7,689 nucleotides of DNA. It comes from Actinomycetota bacterium. Lineage in GTDB: Bacteria > Actinomycetota > Actinomycetes > Streptosporangiales > Streptosporangiaceae. Below, in pieces: positions 1 to 6,842 of the stretch. The position numbers were made by a program, and so were the translations under genes. Below the pieces are notes generated by a model. The model saw only the letters and a list, made by a program, of their open reading frames with translations, was not told the DNA's origin and searched no databases. Where the stretch lies: NCBI GenBank assembly GCA_003161205.1, contig PMOU01000232.1, positions 555-8,243 of the forward strand, written 5' to 3'. Position 1 is the first letter of the stretch. Every line of letters starts with the position of its first letter.

Positions 1-69
1 CTGGGTGGCCAGCAGGACCAGTCCCGCATACGCCACCGTCAGCAGTCCGGTCATCAGCACGTACCTCAT
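1..69 (-). pseudogene. Membrane-helix fragment, possibly sensor histidine kinase
   Basis: Read on the minus strand from an ATG at 69, the frame gives RYVLMTGLLTVAYAGLV followed by LLATQ at the window edge. This is a typical transmembrane helix. It resembles, from memory, a helix in multi-pass actinobacterial sensor kinases, where a 'SRT..Y..VTGLL...YAGLV' pattern is common. There is an in-frame stop (TAG, 79-81) just upstream and no ribosome binding site, so this is unlikely to be a real start. More probably it is the interior of a gene interrupted near the TA dinucleotide at 62-63. The protein continues beyond the left edge, so identity is uncertain. Confidence 0.3.
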
Positions 70-90
70 ATTGTCAAACTACGGCGGGAC

Positions 91-103
91 CGTTCCGGGA
101 ACG
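91..103. repeat. 13-bp palindrome CGTTCCGGGAACG
   Basis: Six-base arms (CGTTCC and GGAACG) surround one central base. It sits in the non-coding stretch between the possible left end of the IS remnant and the transposase. It could be an element-internal regulatory site or a chance palindrome. The arms GTTC...GAAC are the reverse arrangement of the actinobacterial SOS box, so it is not an SOS box. Confidence 0.35.
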
Positions 104-170
104 TTACGGCTCAGCACGAAGCCTTCCACGGGACCGCCGGTCGCCAGCCGGGCCCGAGGAGGCCAGAGGA

Positions 171-589
171 TGCTGGTTCGAGCGCTACGGCCTCGGCCCG
201 GGCCTGGGAGGTGGTGCGGTCGCGGTGTGGAAGGCCAAGGTGTGCCCCGACATAAAAGGACCGCGCGCGACCTGGGCGCCTGGATCTGCTTCGAGGACGA
301 GGCAGGCCAGGGGCTGAGGCCGCCGAAAGGCCGCACCTGGGCCCGGCGCGGCGCCCGTCCCGTGGTGCGGGTCCGCGGCGCCGGCGGCGGCCGGGTCAGC
401 ATCGCCGGGGTGGCCTGCTTCCGGCCCGGCGACCGGCCGCACCTGTTCTATAAGCTGCTGACCTACCGCCGCCGGAAAGGCGAGGCCAAAGGGTTCACCT
501 GGATCGACTACAGGGATCTGATCATCATCACGCACCGGCAGCTGGCCGCGCCGCTGGTGTGGTGCTGGGACAACCTCAATCTCCTCTGA
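171..589 (+). pseudogene. IS630-family transposase, truncated and frame-disrupted
   Basis: The frame from about 257 to 580 encodes a DDE endonuclease segment of IS630 (Tc1/mariner-like) transposases. WICFEDEAGQ contains the first catalytic Asp, followed by LRPPKGRTWARRG, GRVSIAGVACF, the FTWIDYRDLI region and WCWDNLN with the second catalytic Asp. The protein then ends at a stop (587-589) right after this motif, so the third acidic residue and the C-terminus are missing. Upstream coding continues in a different frame (VAVWKAKVCPDIK, to 257). The two frames join at an A-AAA-G run, consistent with either a mutation or a -1 slippage site. The N-terminal DNA-binding domain is largely absent: only about 50 recognisable or doubtful residues precede the DDE part. 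It cannot encode an active transposase. Identity is firm from the conserved motifs; the exact 5' limit is uncertain. Confidence 0.8.
252..259 (+). other. Candidate -1 frameshift (A-AAA-G) in IS630 ORF
   Basis: The upstream frame reads GAC-ATA-AAA. Slipping the Lys codon back one base gives AAA-AGG-ACC, which joins ...PDIK to RTARDLGAWICFEDEAGQ, the spacing and order expected of an intact IS630 transposase. A/AAA/G runs are known slippage sites in IS frameshifting. In a decayed copy a simple one-base indel is an equally good explanation. Confidence 0.4.
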
Positions 590-754
590 CCTCTCCGCCA
601 GATCCGGATCGGACTCGAAGGACGCGAAGAACGGCAGGTCCCGTACGACGTGAGCGGCGTCAGCCCGGCCCCGGATCAGCTCAAGAACCGGCCGAATCTC
701 CGCTTCGGGCAACTCGTCCACCAAGTGATGCAATTCCTCACGCATCGCGCTCAT
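581..754 (-). pseudogene. Small antitoxin-like protein, C-terminus lost
   Basis: From the ATG at 754 the frame encodes MSAMREELHHLVDELPEAE, then a VLELIRG helix, then FFASFESDPDLAERSEEI. This pattern (REELHHLVDELPE..., short linker, DPDLAERSEEI near the C-terminus) is common in small actinobacterial proteins of about 65-75 residues, often annotated as hypothetical or antitoxin-like; that family assignment is from memory. After about 58 residues the sequence runs into the antisense of the IS630 transposase at 580/581, so the natural last few residues and stop are gone and the frame continues to a stop near 185. The start ATG overlaps the stop of the mini-ORF at 751-855 (ATGA), and no separate Shine-Dalgarno is seen. 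MREELHH at 745 is an alternative start. No toxin partner is present. Confidence 0.5.
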
Positions 755-855
755 GAGGGAGTCAACCAGCAGGCTGGCCGCAGCCTTGCCGTAACCGCGC
801 AGCCGAAACGCTTCGTGAGGCCGTCGGTAACAACGGTCAGTTCGGGTGGGGACAT
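751..855 (-). pseudogene. Chimeric mini-ORF with ABC ATPase N-terminus
   Basis: An ATG at 855 follows a good ribosome binding site (AGGAG, 862-866, six bases away) and opens a 34-residue frame starting MSPPELTVVTDGLTKRFG. 'GLTKRFG' after a short beta strand is the standard beginning of an ABC-transporter ATP-binding subunit, just ahead of where the Walker A loop would follow after some 20 more residues. After FG the sequence no longer resembles an ABC protein (CAVTARLRPACW...) and stops at 751-753, overlapping the next ATG as ATGA. The simplest reading is an ABC ATPase gene whose start region was joined to foreign sequence by deletion. The ribosome binding site probably still drives translation into the downstream antitoxin-like remnant. 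A genuine small leader peptide is less likely. Confidence 0.4.
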
Positions 856-860
856 TGACG

Positions 861-866
861 GCTCCT
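861..866 (-). promoter_or_regulatory. Ribosome binding site of the ABC-like mini-ORF
   Basis: AGGAGC on the minus strand lies five to six bases before the ATG at 853-855. It supports 855 as a true historic start even though the gene behind it is broken. Confidence 0.5.
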
Positions 867-950
867 AGTTAGTGTCGACAACGACAGGCCGGTGGTGCGC
901 AGTTGCGTCGATCTGGTGACCAACGTGGCAGGACAGGGGTAGATAGACCA

Positions 951-966
951 CCGTGCGGTAGCACGG
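951..966 (-). terminator. Possible terminator hairpin after the aminotransferase
   Basis: CCGTGC-GGTA-GCACGG is a perfect 6-bp stem with a 4-base loop, about 60 bases past the aminotransferase stop. No T run follows, which is usual for actinomycete terminators. The rest of 867-1026 shows no gene. Confidence 0.35.
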
Positions 967-1026
967 ATCCGATGCGAAGGACATCGCCACCGACCCTGCT
1001 GCGCTCGAAGGACTAGAAGGTCCCGC

Positions 1027-2385
1027 TTACGCCGAATGTCGGCCGGTTTCGGATACGATCCGGTCGCCGTACTGGTGGATGAACTCGTCGAGCGCGTTCA
1101 GGAACGCGTCGCAGTCGGTGTCGGTGATCGCCAGGTTCAGGGCAACCATGCCGCGGCGCGCGAGCCAGAAGCCAGCGTTCACGAGGTGCAGGAATAGCAG
1201 TTCACCGATGAGCGGGACCGCCTTGGTCAGGTCGGCCGGGGAGGCGATCGGGCCGCCGACGGCGTGGAAGGTCAGCAGTGAGCCGCGGCCGGTCGCCTGC
1301 AGTGGCAGCCCCGCCGCGTGCAGGAGTGCGTTCGCCCGGTCCCGGAGATCGTCTCCGCGCACGTTGAGCTGTGAGATGGCGGGCTCAACCCAGATCTGGG
1401 TGAGCCCGGTCAGGCCGGCCGCCATGGACAGGACGTTGTTGTTGAACGTTCCTGCGTGCGGCCACGCGCCGGGCTGCGACGGGTCGAAGCGGGACATGAC
1501 GTCGGCGCGCCCTCCGAACGCGCCGAAGGACATCCCGCCGCCGAGGTACTTGCCCAGGGTGGTCAGGTCCGGCGTGACGCCGAGAACCTGCTGGAGGCCA
1601 CCGGAAGACAAACGGGACGTCATGACCTCATCGAAGACCAGCAGGGCGCCTCTTCGCTGAGTCTCCGCCCGGAGCATGTGCAGGAACGCCGGGTCCGCCG
1701 GGATGCTGCCGCCGCTGCCCAGCATGGGCTCGACCAGGACGCACGCCAGGTCGTCGCCGGCCTGCTCGAGCGCCTGCCTGGTGCCGGCGGTGTCGTTGTA
1801 GTCCGCGACGTGGAACCGGTGCGGCACGTTCACCGGACTGGTCCCGTTCGCGAACGACAGCACCCCGCCGTGGTACCCGCCCCGGAAGACGACGACAGTG
1901 CGGCGGCCGGTGTGCGCGGTCGCTGCGCTGAGTGCGAGCAGGTTCGCCTCGGTTCCGGAGTTGGTGAAGCGCACGAGTTCGATGGAGGGGAACCGAGACG
2001 TGATCGTTTCGGCCAGGGAGGCCTCGTAGGCGTTCTGGCCGCCGAAGCTGATCCCGTCGTCGAGCACCGTGTGCAGCCGCTTGATGATCAGCGGGTGCGA
2101 ATGCCCGTAGAGGCCAGCCGTGAACTCGCTCAGGAAGTCGGTGTACCGGCGGCCGTCGACCGACACCAGGCTCGCCCCCTCGCCTCGGGCGAACACCAGC
2201 GGAAACGGCTCGTAGTACAGGGTCGAACGGGTGTTGCCGCCCGGTAGGAAGCGCCGCGCTCGCTGGTGCCCGGCTGCGCTCCTCGGATTCCGCTCGACGT
2301 ATTCGGCGCGCAGCCGGCCGACCGCGGCGCCGAGCGGCGACGGGTCCGCGACCGCGGCGGACAGCTGCGATGCGCTGAGGTTCAC
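1027..2385 (-). CDS. Class III aminotransferase, glutamate-1-semialdehyde aminomutase-like
   Basis: A PLP-dependent fold-type I enzyme of 452 residues, cytosolic. Visible landmarks are: FLPGGNTRSTLYY (46-58), the usual HemL-like N-terminal region; DGRRYTDF (77-84); GLYGHSHP (91-98); NSGTEAN (142-148), the phosphate-binding motif; FRGGYHG (167-173), where the aromatic residue stacks on PLP; VLVEP (216-220); FDEVMTSR (251-258), with Asp252 contacting the pyridine nitrogen; LGKYLGGGMSFGAFGG (277-292), with Lys279 as Schiff-base lysine; and HAGTF (310-314). All catalytic residues are present. The length is close to HemL (about 430), but the sequence departs from housekeeping HemL at several motifs, so I read it as a paralogue acting on another amino or keto substrate, perhaps in specialised metabolism; the substrate is unknown. 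The GTG start at 2385 is preceded by GGAAG (2390-2394) four bases away. It is monocistronic: its neighbours are debris on both sides. Confidence 0.85.
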   Translation of the reverse strand: MNLSASQLSAAVADPSPLGAAVGRLRAEYVERNPRSAAGHQRARRFLPGGNTRSTLYYEPFPLVFARGEGASLVSVDGRRYTDFLSEFTAGLYGHSHPLIIKRLHTVLDDGISFGGQNAYEASLAETITSRFPSIELVRFTNSGTEANLLALSAATAHTGRRTVVVFRGGYHGGVLSFANGTSPVNVPHRFHVADYNDTAGTRQALEQAGDDLACVLVEPMLGSGGSIPADPAFLHMLRAETQRRGALLVFDEVMTSRLSSGGLQQVLGVTPDLTTLGKYLGGGMSFGAFGGRADVMSRFDPSQPGAWPHAGTFNNNVLSMAAGLTGLTQIWVEPAISQLNVRGDDLRDRANALLHAAGLPLQATGRGSLLTFHAVGGPIASPADLTKAVPLIGELLFLHLVNAGFWLARRGMVALNLAITDTDCDAFLNALDEFIHQYGDRIVSETGRHSA

Positions 2386-2465
2386 GGCACTTCCGGTGCA
2401 TTGGCCGGATGGTTGTCGCCGTGTACGCGGCTACGCCCTGCCACACGGTCTTTCACAAGAGACAG

Positions 2466-2471
2466 ATTATA
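2466..2471 (-). promoter_or_regulatory. -10 element TATAAT for the aminotransferase
   Basis: A perfect TATAAT on the minus strand sits in an AT-richer island in otherwise GC-rich DNA. It would start transcription near 2458, giving a leader of about 73 bases before the GTG at 2385. No good -35 hexamer lies 16-18 bases upstream, so an activator or another sigma factor may be needed. The rest of 2386-2553 has no recognisable gene. Confidence 0.5.
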
Positions 2472-2553
2472 TCGGCCAAGCATGCTCTGACCTTCCCGTC
2501 GGCTGCAGTCCACGGCGGGGGACCCGTTCCCGCGGCGGTGCCGACGGTCCGGT

Positions 2554-3312
2554 ATGGCCCGGCCAAGCCCTTATGGCGGCGTCATCGCCGACCGGGTGGA
2601 CAGCGGCGGCTCATGATCGCGCTGCAGATCGCCATGGGGTTCCAGGCCCTCGCGCTCGGGTTGCTTGTCGTGTTCGGCTCGGCCCGCTTCTGGGAGATCT
2701 GCCTGCTGGCCGTCGTCCTTGGCCTGAACAACGCCTTCGAGAACTCCGCGCGGCAGGCTTTCGTCCGGGAAATGGTCGGCAAAGACGAGCTGCGCAATGC
2801 CATCACGCTGAACTCGGTGACGGTGAACGCCGCTCGTGCGGTCGGGCCCGCTATCGGGGGTGTCCTCATCGCTACGGTCGGCATCGGGGTCTGCTTTCTG
2901 CTGAACGCGGCGAGCTTCGCGGCCGTCGTCACCTCCCTGCTGATCATGGACCGGTCCGCCCTGCGGCCGAGCCCGCCGTCCGGGCGAGCCGGCGGGCAGT
3001 TGCGTGAGGGCCTGCGGTACGCGGCGCGCACGCCGACCATCGCCGTCCCGCTCGCGATGATGGGCCTCGTCGGGCTGTTCGCTTATGAGTTCTCTGTCTC
3101 GCTTCCTGTTCTTGCCGAGCGGTCGTTCCACGGCGGCGCCGAAGCGTACGGCTTCCTTACCGCGGCCATGGGGATCGGCGCTGTCATCGGCGGCCTGTTT
3201 ACCGCCGCGCGAGGACGGACCGGACTACGCCCGATGATCATCGCCTCGGTGGGCTTCGGGGCGGCGATCTTGGTCTGTGCCTTTGCGCCCTTCCTCGGCC
3301 TCGCCTACGCCG
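2554..3312 (+). pseudogene. EntS-type MFS exporter, frameshifted, both ends missing
   Basis: The main frame (about 2604-3312) encodes the middle of a major facilitator exporter of the EntS/MFS_3 kind. Helices corresponding to roughly TM3-TM9 are visible. The loop signature NAFENSARQAFVREMVG and LRNAITLNSVTVNAARAVG, and the central loop DRSALRPSPP..LREGLRYAARTP, are typical. Just upstream, GGVIADRVD, the conserved motif after TM2, lies in a different frame (2575-2601). A one-base loss near 2602-2604 explains the switch to RRLMIALQIAMG. About 65 N-terminal residues (TM1-TM2) are absent. At about 3312, after LGLAYAA, the coding sequence stops matching and runs antisense into the aldo/keto reductase, so the last quarter is also lost. 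An open frame continues to 3830 but only as antisense read-through. It is non-functional. Substrate is unknown; this family exports siderophores or drugs. Confidence 0.75.
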
Positions 3313-3317
3313 CGAGG

Positions 3318-4315
<998 letters not shown>

Positions 4316-4428
4316 GAAAGTTCCTCGCTGGTTGACGATGTTCCTGGAGTGCGCTCTGGGATTCGGAGTTGTTGCGTGCCCCAGCAAACCTATATCCGAG
4401 AGACCTAACCGCTGCCCCTGCTGAGGAT

Positions 4429-4438
4429 GTCACGTGAC
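4429..4438. promoter_or_regulatory. 10-bp palindrome GTCACGTGAC
   Basis: A perfect palindrome about 115 bases upstream of the ABM start, in the non-coding gap 4316-4563. It could be part of an operator; no matching repressor gene is adjacent. Confidence 0.3.
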
Positions 4439-4444
4439 GGCTGA

Positions 4445-4468
4445 CACGAGTGGCGTGATCACCTCGTG
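4445..4468. promoter_or_regulatory. Inverted repeat CACGAG-N12-CTCGTG
   Basis: Six-base arms enclose a spacer that itself contains the palindrome GTGATCAC (4455-4462). With the GTCACGTGAC palindrome just beside it, this makes a dense cluster of dyad symmetry between the nucleotidyltransferase remnant and the ABM gene. It could act as an operator for the ABM gene or as a terminator for the upstream pair. Confidence 0.35.
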
Positions 4469-4563
4469 GAACCGGAGCCTTGCCTGACTGCGATGAAAGC
4501 GCCGTGCCTACCTTCAACGGTCGCAACACGGGAGATCTGCAGGCTCTGTGTTGGGGCGGGGTT

Positions 4564-4888
4564 TCAGATCTGCATGGAATCGACGATTTCGGTGAGAAGG
4601 AATCTCACTTTGGCCGGGATCGGGCGGCCCGGGTAGGCCTGCTCGACGAGGTCGAGGCCCTCGTCCACGGTAGTGAATCCGAGCTGGCGGTAGAGCAGAA
4701 TGATGTCGTCGGCGTCGATCTCGGCGCGGGCCGCGAAAAGCTTCATCGCCAGCAGATACCGGGGCGAGGCGACATCGACGATCAGCGACTCGCTGGAGTA
4801 GAACCGCTGCGCGTCCGGGTCGGGGCCGGGCAGGAACCAGGTCGTCAAGAAGGACGCGGATGTCCTCCCGCCCGAGGCCCGCGCTCAT
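4564..4888 (-). pseudogene. DUF6036-like nucleotidyltransferase with core deleted
   Basis: Two separated parts of one gene are recognisable. The start is MSAGLGREDIRVLLDDL from ATG 4888, whose ATGA overlaps the stop of the upstream gene. The C-terminal part, in a different frame (about 4564-4845), reads FLPGPDPDAQRFYSSESLIV, VASPRYLLAMKLFAARAEID, DADDIILLYRQLGFTTVDE and GLDLVEQAYPGRPIPAKVRF. That tail is typical of DUF6036 nucleotidyltransferase-like proteins (assignment from memory). The roughly 80 residues normally between them, which hold the GG/DxD-type catalytic motifs, are absent, and the join is out of frame. The fused frame runs on to 4514 as nonsense. An ATG at 4848 could make a 94-residue tail-only peptide, but it lacks the active site. 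It was presumably co-translated with the upstream gene. Confidence 0.65.
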
Positions 4889-5301
4889 ACCCGGTTGAGT
4901 GCCCCGCTGGTGATGAACACACCGCGGCGGCGGAACGAGGACGGCGACTCAACCAGTGCCCGGGGGTGCAGGCCGCGTAGGTCGGTGACGAACCACCACG
5001 GCCACGCCTCACGCCCGGGCAGCCTGGCCCATGAGGGCACTGTCCATCCGTCCTTGCGGGCCAGGTACTCGGCCATCGCGGCGAACGCCGCGTCCACTCG
5101 GCTGTCCCCGGTATCCCTTGGAGCCTGCCACCACATCTGCGCCGCCGCCTGTGTACCCGCGTGGTGCAGGACACTCGTGTAATCGTCAAGCAGCTGGGCG
5201 AAGACATAGCGCCAGAGCCTGCTCAGCCGCTCGCCGTCGATGAGCATGGCGGCAGCGCTGGCAGCCGCCTGGTCGGCCGTCTCGAACGCCCGTACCTCCA
5301 C
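4885..5301 (-). CDS. Conserved protein of unknown function, partner of DUF6036
   Basis: A 138-residue soluble protein with no signal peptide or membrane helix. It is rich in Trp: positions 30, 57-58, 86, 91, 100 and 102-103. Noticeable blocks are VRAFETADQAAASAAAMLI (3-21), LSRLWRYVFAQLLDDY (26-41), a GDSRVDAAFAAMAEYLA helix (65-81), WTVPSWARLPG (86-96), WWFVTDLRGLHPRALVESPS (102-121) and a C-terminal FRRRGVFITSGAL (123-135). From memory, proteins ending in this 'WWF...LHPRALV..P..FRRRGVFI' pattern occur directly upstream of DUF6036-like nucleotidyltransferases in actinobacteria, and the ATGA overlap here fits that. The GTG start at 5301 follows an in-frame TGA six bases upstream. There is no clear Shine-Dalgarno, so translation may be near-leaderless. 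A toxin-antitoxin-like or defence role is speculation. The gene appears undamaged although its partner is broken. Confidence 0.6.
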   Translation of the reverse strand: MEVRAFETADQAAASAAAMLIDGERLSRLWRYVFAQLLDDYTSVLHHAGTQAAAQMWWQAPRDTGDSRVDAAFAAMAEYLARKDGWTVPSWARLPGREAWPWWFVTDLRGLHPRALVESPSSFRRRGVFITSGALNRV

Positions 5302-5410
5302 ACGTCAATGGTAGCGACCGTGCGCACTCTGGCAGGAAAGGCCGCGCCGACCTCGCGCTTGGCTCGCCGTCCGTAGTCAGCGTCGGGGTCATGCCGGACA
5401 TGCTGCCTCG

Positions 5411-5440
5411 TGCCGCATCAGGCAACGCCTGTCGCTGGCA
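5411..5440 (-). terminator. Hairpin terminator after the GNAT gene
   Basis: Immediately after the acetyltransferase stop, CAGGC-N3-GCCTG (5419-5431) forms a stem that is extended by outer TGCC/GGCA arms (5411-5414 and 5437-5440) with a small internal loop. No T run follows, as is usual in actinomycetes. Nothing else is recognisable in 5302-5440. Confidence 0.45.
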
Positions 5441-5989
5441 TCATGCGCTCGGGTCACGGAGACCGACGCAGTCGTGCCGCCAGAACGGCTCTGCGTAGAC
5501 CAGTGTCCCTGTCATCCACGGCTCATATGCCGGGAGCTTGATGGCCTGGAAGGCACCATCTGGAATGCGCAGGGACGGCTTCCGGAAGCCCTGGTCGCCG
5601 CCGGCCGCGAACCCCAAACGGGAGTAATAGCCCGGATCTCCCTCCAGGAAGACCGCGGGGACGGCCCGCGCGGCAAGTGCCGTCAGCCCGTGTCGTACCA
5701 GGGCCGAGCCGATACCGCGCTTGTGGTGCTCGGGCATGACGGCCAGGGGGCTGAGCACCTGCACCCTAACCAGCCGCCGAGGGGCGTCGAGCAGACTGCG
5801 GGTGAACATGACGTGCCCCACGATCTGGCCGTCGTGGCCGGCCACCAGCGAGAGACCCTCCGTAGGCGTGAGGGTCTCCCGCAGGGCATCGACGAGGTCG
5901 GCTACCACCAGGCCATGGTCGCCGAACGCCCGCCGGTGGATGTCCCGCACAGACTCCCTGTCGCCGGGAAGTTCTTCGCGAAGATCCAT
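5441..5989 (-). CDS. GNAT-family N-acetyltransferase, YhbS-like
   Basis: A 182-residue cytosolic acetyl-CoA-dependent acetyltransferase. The N-terminal block MDLREELPGDRESVRDIHRR aligns with the usual 'IRxExPxDxxxVxxxHxxAF' opening of the COG3153/YhbS group. The strand GQIVGHVMFTRSLL (54-67) leads to motif A, LSPLAVMPEHHKRGIGSAL (79-97), whose KRGIGSA is the pyrophosphate-binding loop (Q/RxxGxG/A). Motif B follows as VFLEGDPGYYSRLGFAA (113-129), with the family's conserved G.P.YY.R.GF. The C-terminal half has the usual IPDGAFQAIKLPAYE segment. Length is normal and all expected motifs are present. The acceptor substrate is unknown. ATG 5989 is chosen because it starts the conserved block; the Shine-Dalgarno is weak (CAGG only). 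It lies 83 bases after the dehydrogenase on the same strand, so co-transcription is possible. Confidence 0.85.
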   Translation of the reverse strand: MDLREELPGDRESVRDIHRRAFGDHGLVVADLVDALRETLTPTEGLSLVAGHDGQIVGHVMFTRSLLDAPRRLVRVQVLSPLAVMPEHHKRGIGSALVRHGLTALAARAVPAVFLEGDPGYYSRLGFAAGGDQGFRKPSLRIPDGAFQAIKLPAYEPWMTGTLVYAEPFWRHDCVGLRDPSA

Positions 5990-6072
5990 GCCTGCAGGCT
6001 AAGGACGCTCCCGGTAGCTCGCACCTGGTTTTTGGCCCGGACGTGCTGAGTGACGTCGCGTCCCGCGGCAGG

Positions 6073-6828
6073 TCAGAAAATGGTGTAGCCGCCGTCGACG
6101 ACCATGCTGTCGCCGGTGTGGAAGACGAGCGTCGGGTCGGCGAGGAAGGCCCCGACCGTCTCGAAGTCGTGCGGCGTGGCCCACCGGCGGACGGGTGTCC
6201 GCTGGATCGTGGCGGTCACGAACTTCTCACGGGTCTTGGCCTCGGCCAGCAGCTCGGTGTCGGTCCAGCCCGGCAGGAGGCTGTTGCACCGCACCTGGTG
6301 CCGGGCGAGCTCGACGGCCAGGGCGCGGATCACCGCGAGCAGCGCCGTCTTGCTGGCGGCGTAGTGCTCCTGGCCGGGGGCCCCGTCGATCGCGCTGGTC
6401 GACGACACGCCGACCAGTGACCCGCCCTGTCCTTGCCTGACCAGCACGCGGGCCGCCTCCCGCAGGCACAGGAAGGCGCCGTCTAGGTTGACCTGCAGCA
6501 CGCGGTGCCACTCGCCGAGCGACATGTCGGTGAAGGACTGCTTGCCGGCCGTGCCGGCGTTGGCCACCAGGCAGTCGAGGCGGCCGAACTGACCGAGTGA
6601 CTCGCGCATGGCGGCGGCGACGTTGGCCTCGTCGCTGACGTCGCACGGGACGCCGATCGCCGTAGCGCCCAGCCCCTCGAGCTCGGCGACCGCTTCGGCG
6701 TTGCGGTCCTGGCGACGCGACCAGATGGCGACGGACGCTCCGGCCCGGGCCACGCCGCGGGCGATGCCGAGCCCGATGCCGCTGTTGCCCCCCGTGACGA
6801 TGACGACGCGGCCGGAAAGATCGATCAC
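6073..6828 (-). CDS. Short-chain dehydrogenase/reductase, classical SDR
   Basis: A classical NAD(P)-dependent SDR of 251 residues. Counting from the GTG at 6837 (three residues longer), the Rossmann motif TGGNSGIG is at 15-22, CDVSD at 65-69, NAG at 93-95, the active-site Asn in VNLDG at 117, the catalytic Ser in SSTSAI at 146, and YAASK with Tyr159 and Lys163. LLPGWTDTEL (187-196) is the PG motif after strand beta-6, and the end is DSMVVDGGYTIF. The full Asn-Ser-Tyr-Lys tetrad is intact. Ser-Arg-Arg after beta-2 (40-42) suggests NADP preference, which is inference. GTG 6828 is preferred over 6837 because GGAGG (6837-6841) then lies eight bases upstream, whereas at 6837 it would overlap the start codon. 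The substrate, an alcohol or ketone, is unknown. It sits between lexA-like and GNAT genes on the same strand. Confidence 0.88.
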   Translation of the reverse strand: MIDLSGRVVIVTGGNSGIGLGIARGVARAGASVAIWSRRQDRNAEAVAELEGLGATAIGVPCDVSDEANVAAAMRESLGQFGRLDCLVANAGTAGKQSFTDMSLGEWHRVLQVNLDGAFLCLREAARVLVRQGQGGSLVGVSSTSAIDGAPGQEHYAASKTALLAVIRALAVELARHQVRCNSLLPGWTDTELLAEAKTREKFVTATIQRTPVRRWATPHDFETVGAFLADPTLVFHTGDSMVVDGGYTIF

Positions 6829-6842
6829 CGGAGGCACCTCCG
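6829..6842 (-). promoter_or_regulatory. Shine-Dalgarno inside an inverted repeat
   Basis: CGGAGG-TG-CCTCCG places the ribosome binding site of the dehydrogenase in one arm of a 14-base inverted repeat, directly before the GTG at 6828. In RNA a CGGAG/CTCCG stem with a four-base loop could mask the site. The rest of the gap to 6916 shows no clear promoter. Confidence 0.45.

Larger units (their letters stand above)
64..580 (+). mobile_element. Remnant of an IS630-family insertion sequence
   Basis: The core is the partial IS630-type transposase described separately. IS630 elements insert at TA. A TA at 62-63 separates a hydrophobic coding fragment on the left from non-coding sequence on the right, so the element's left end may lie at 64. 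That boundary is inference, because no matching inverted repeat survives. The right boundary near 580 is sharp: transposase coding stops inside the second catalytic motif and unrelated sequence begins. Intact members are roughly 1.1 kb. About half that length remains, with both an internal and a 3' loss. Confidence 0.5.

Noticed and set aside
185..754. Single 189-residue minus-strand protein
   Set aside because: Only the first 58 residues look like a real protein; the rest is the antisense of the IS630 transposase.
868..885. TGTCGACA as a repressor operator
   Set aside because: Symmetry does not extend beyond eight bases and no regulator gene is adjacent.
1003..1025. Terminator GGAC-N6-GTCC right after the aminotransferase
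   Set aside because: A four-base stem is too weak; the 6-bp hairpin at 951-966 is a better candidate.
1456..2446. Long plus- and minus-frame ORFs over the aminotransferase
   Set aside because: They are Arg/Ala/Pro-rich shadow frames of a GC-rich gene with no recognisable motifs; the aminotransferase frame has all family motifs.
5474..6049. 191-residue plus-strand ORF opposite the acetyltransferase
   Set aside because: It is antisense of a clear GNAT gene, with no family resemblance and no ribosome binding site.
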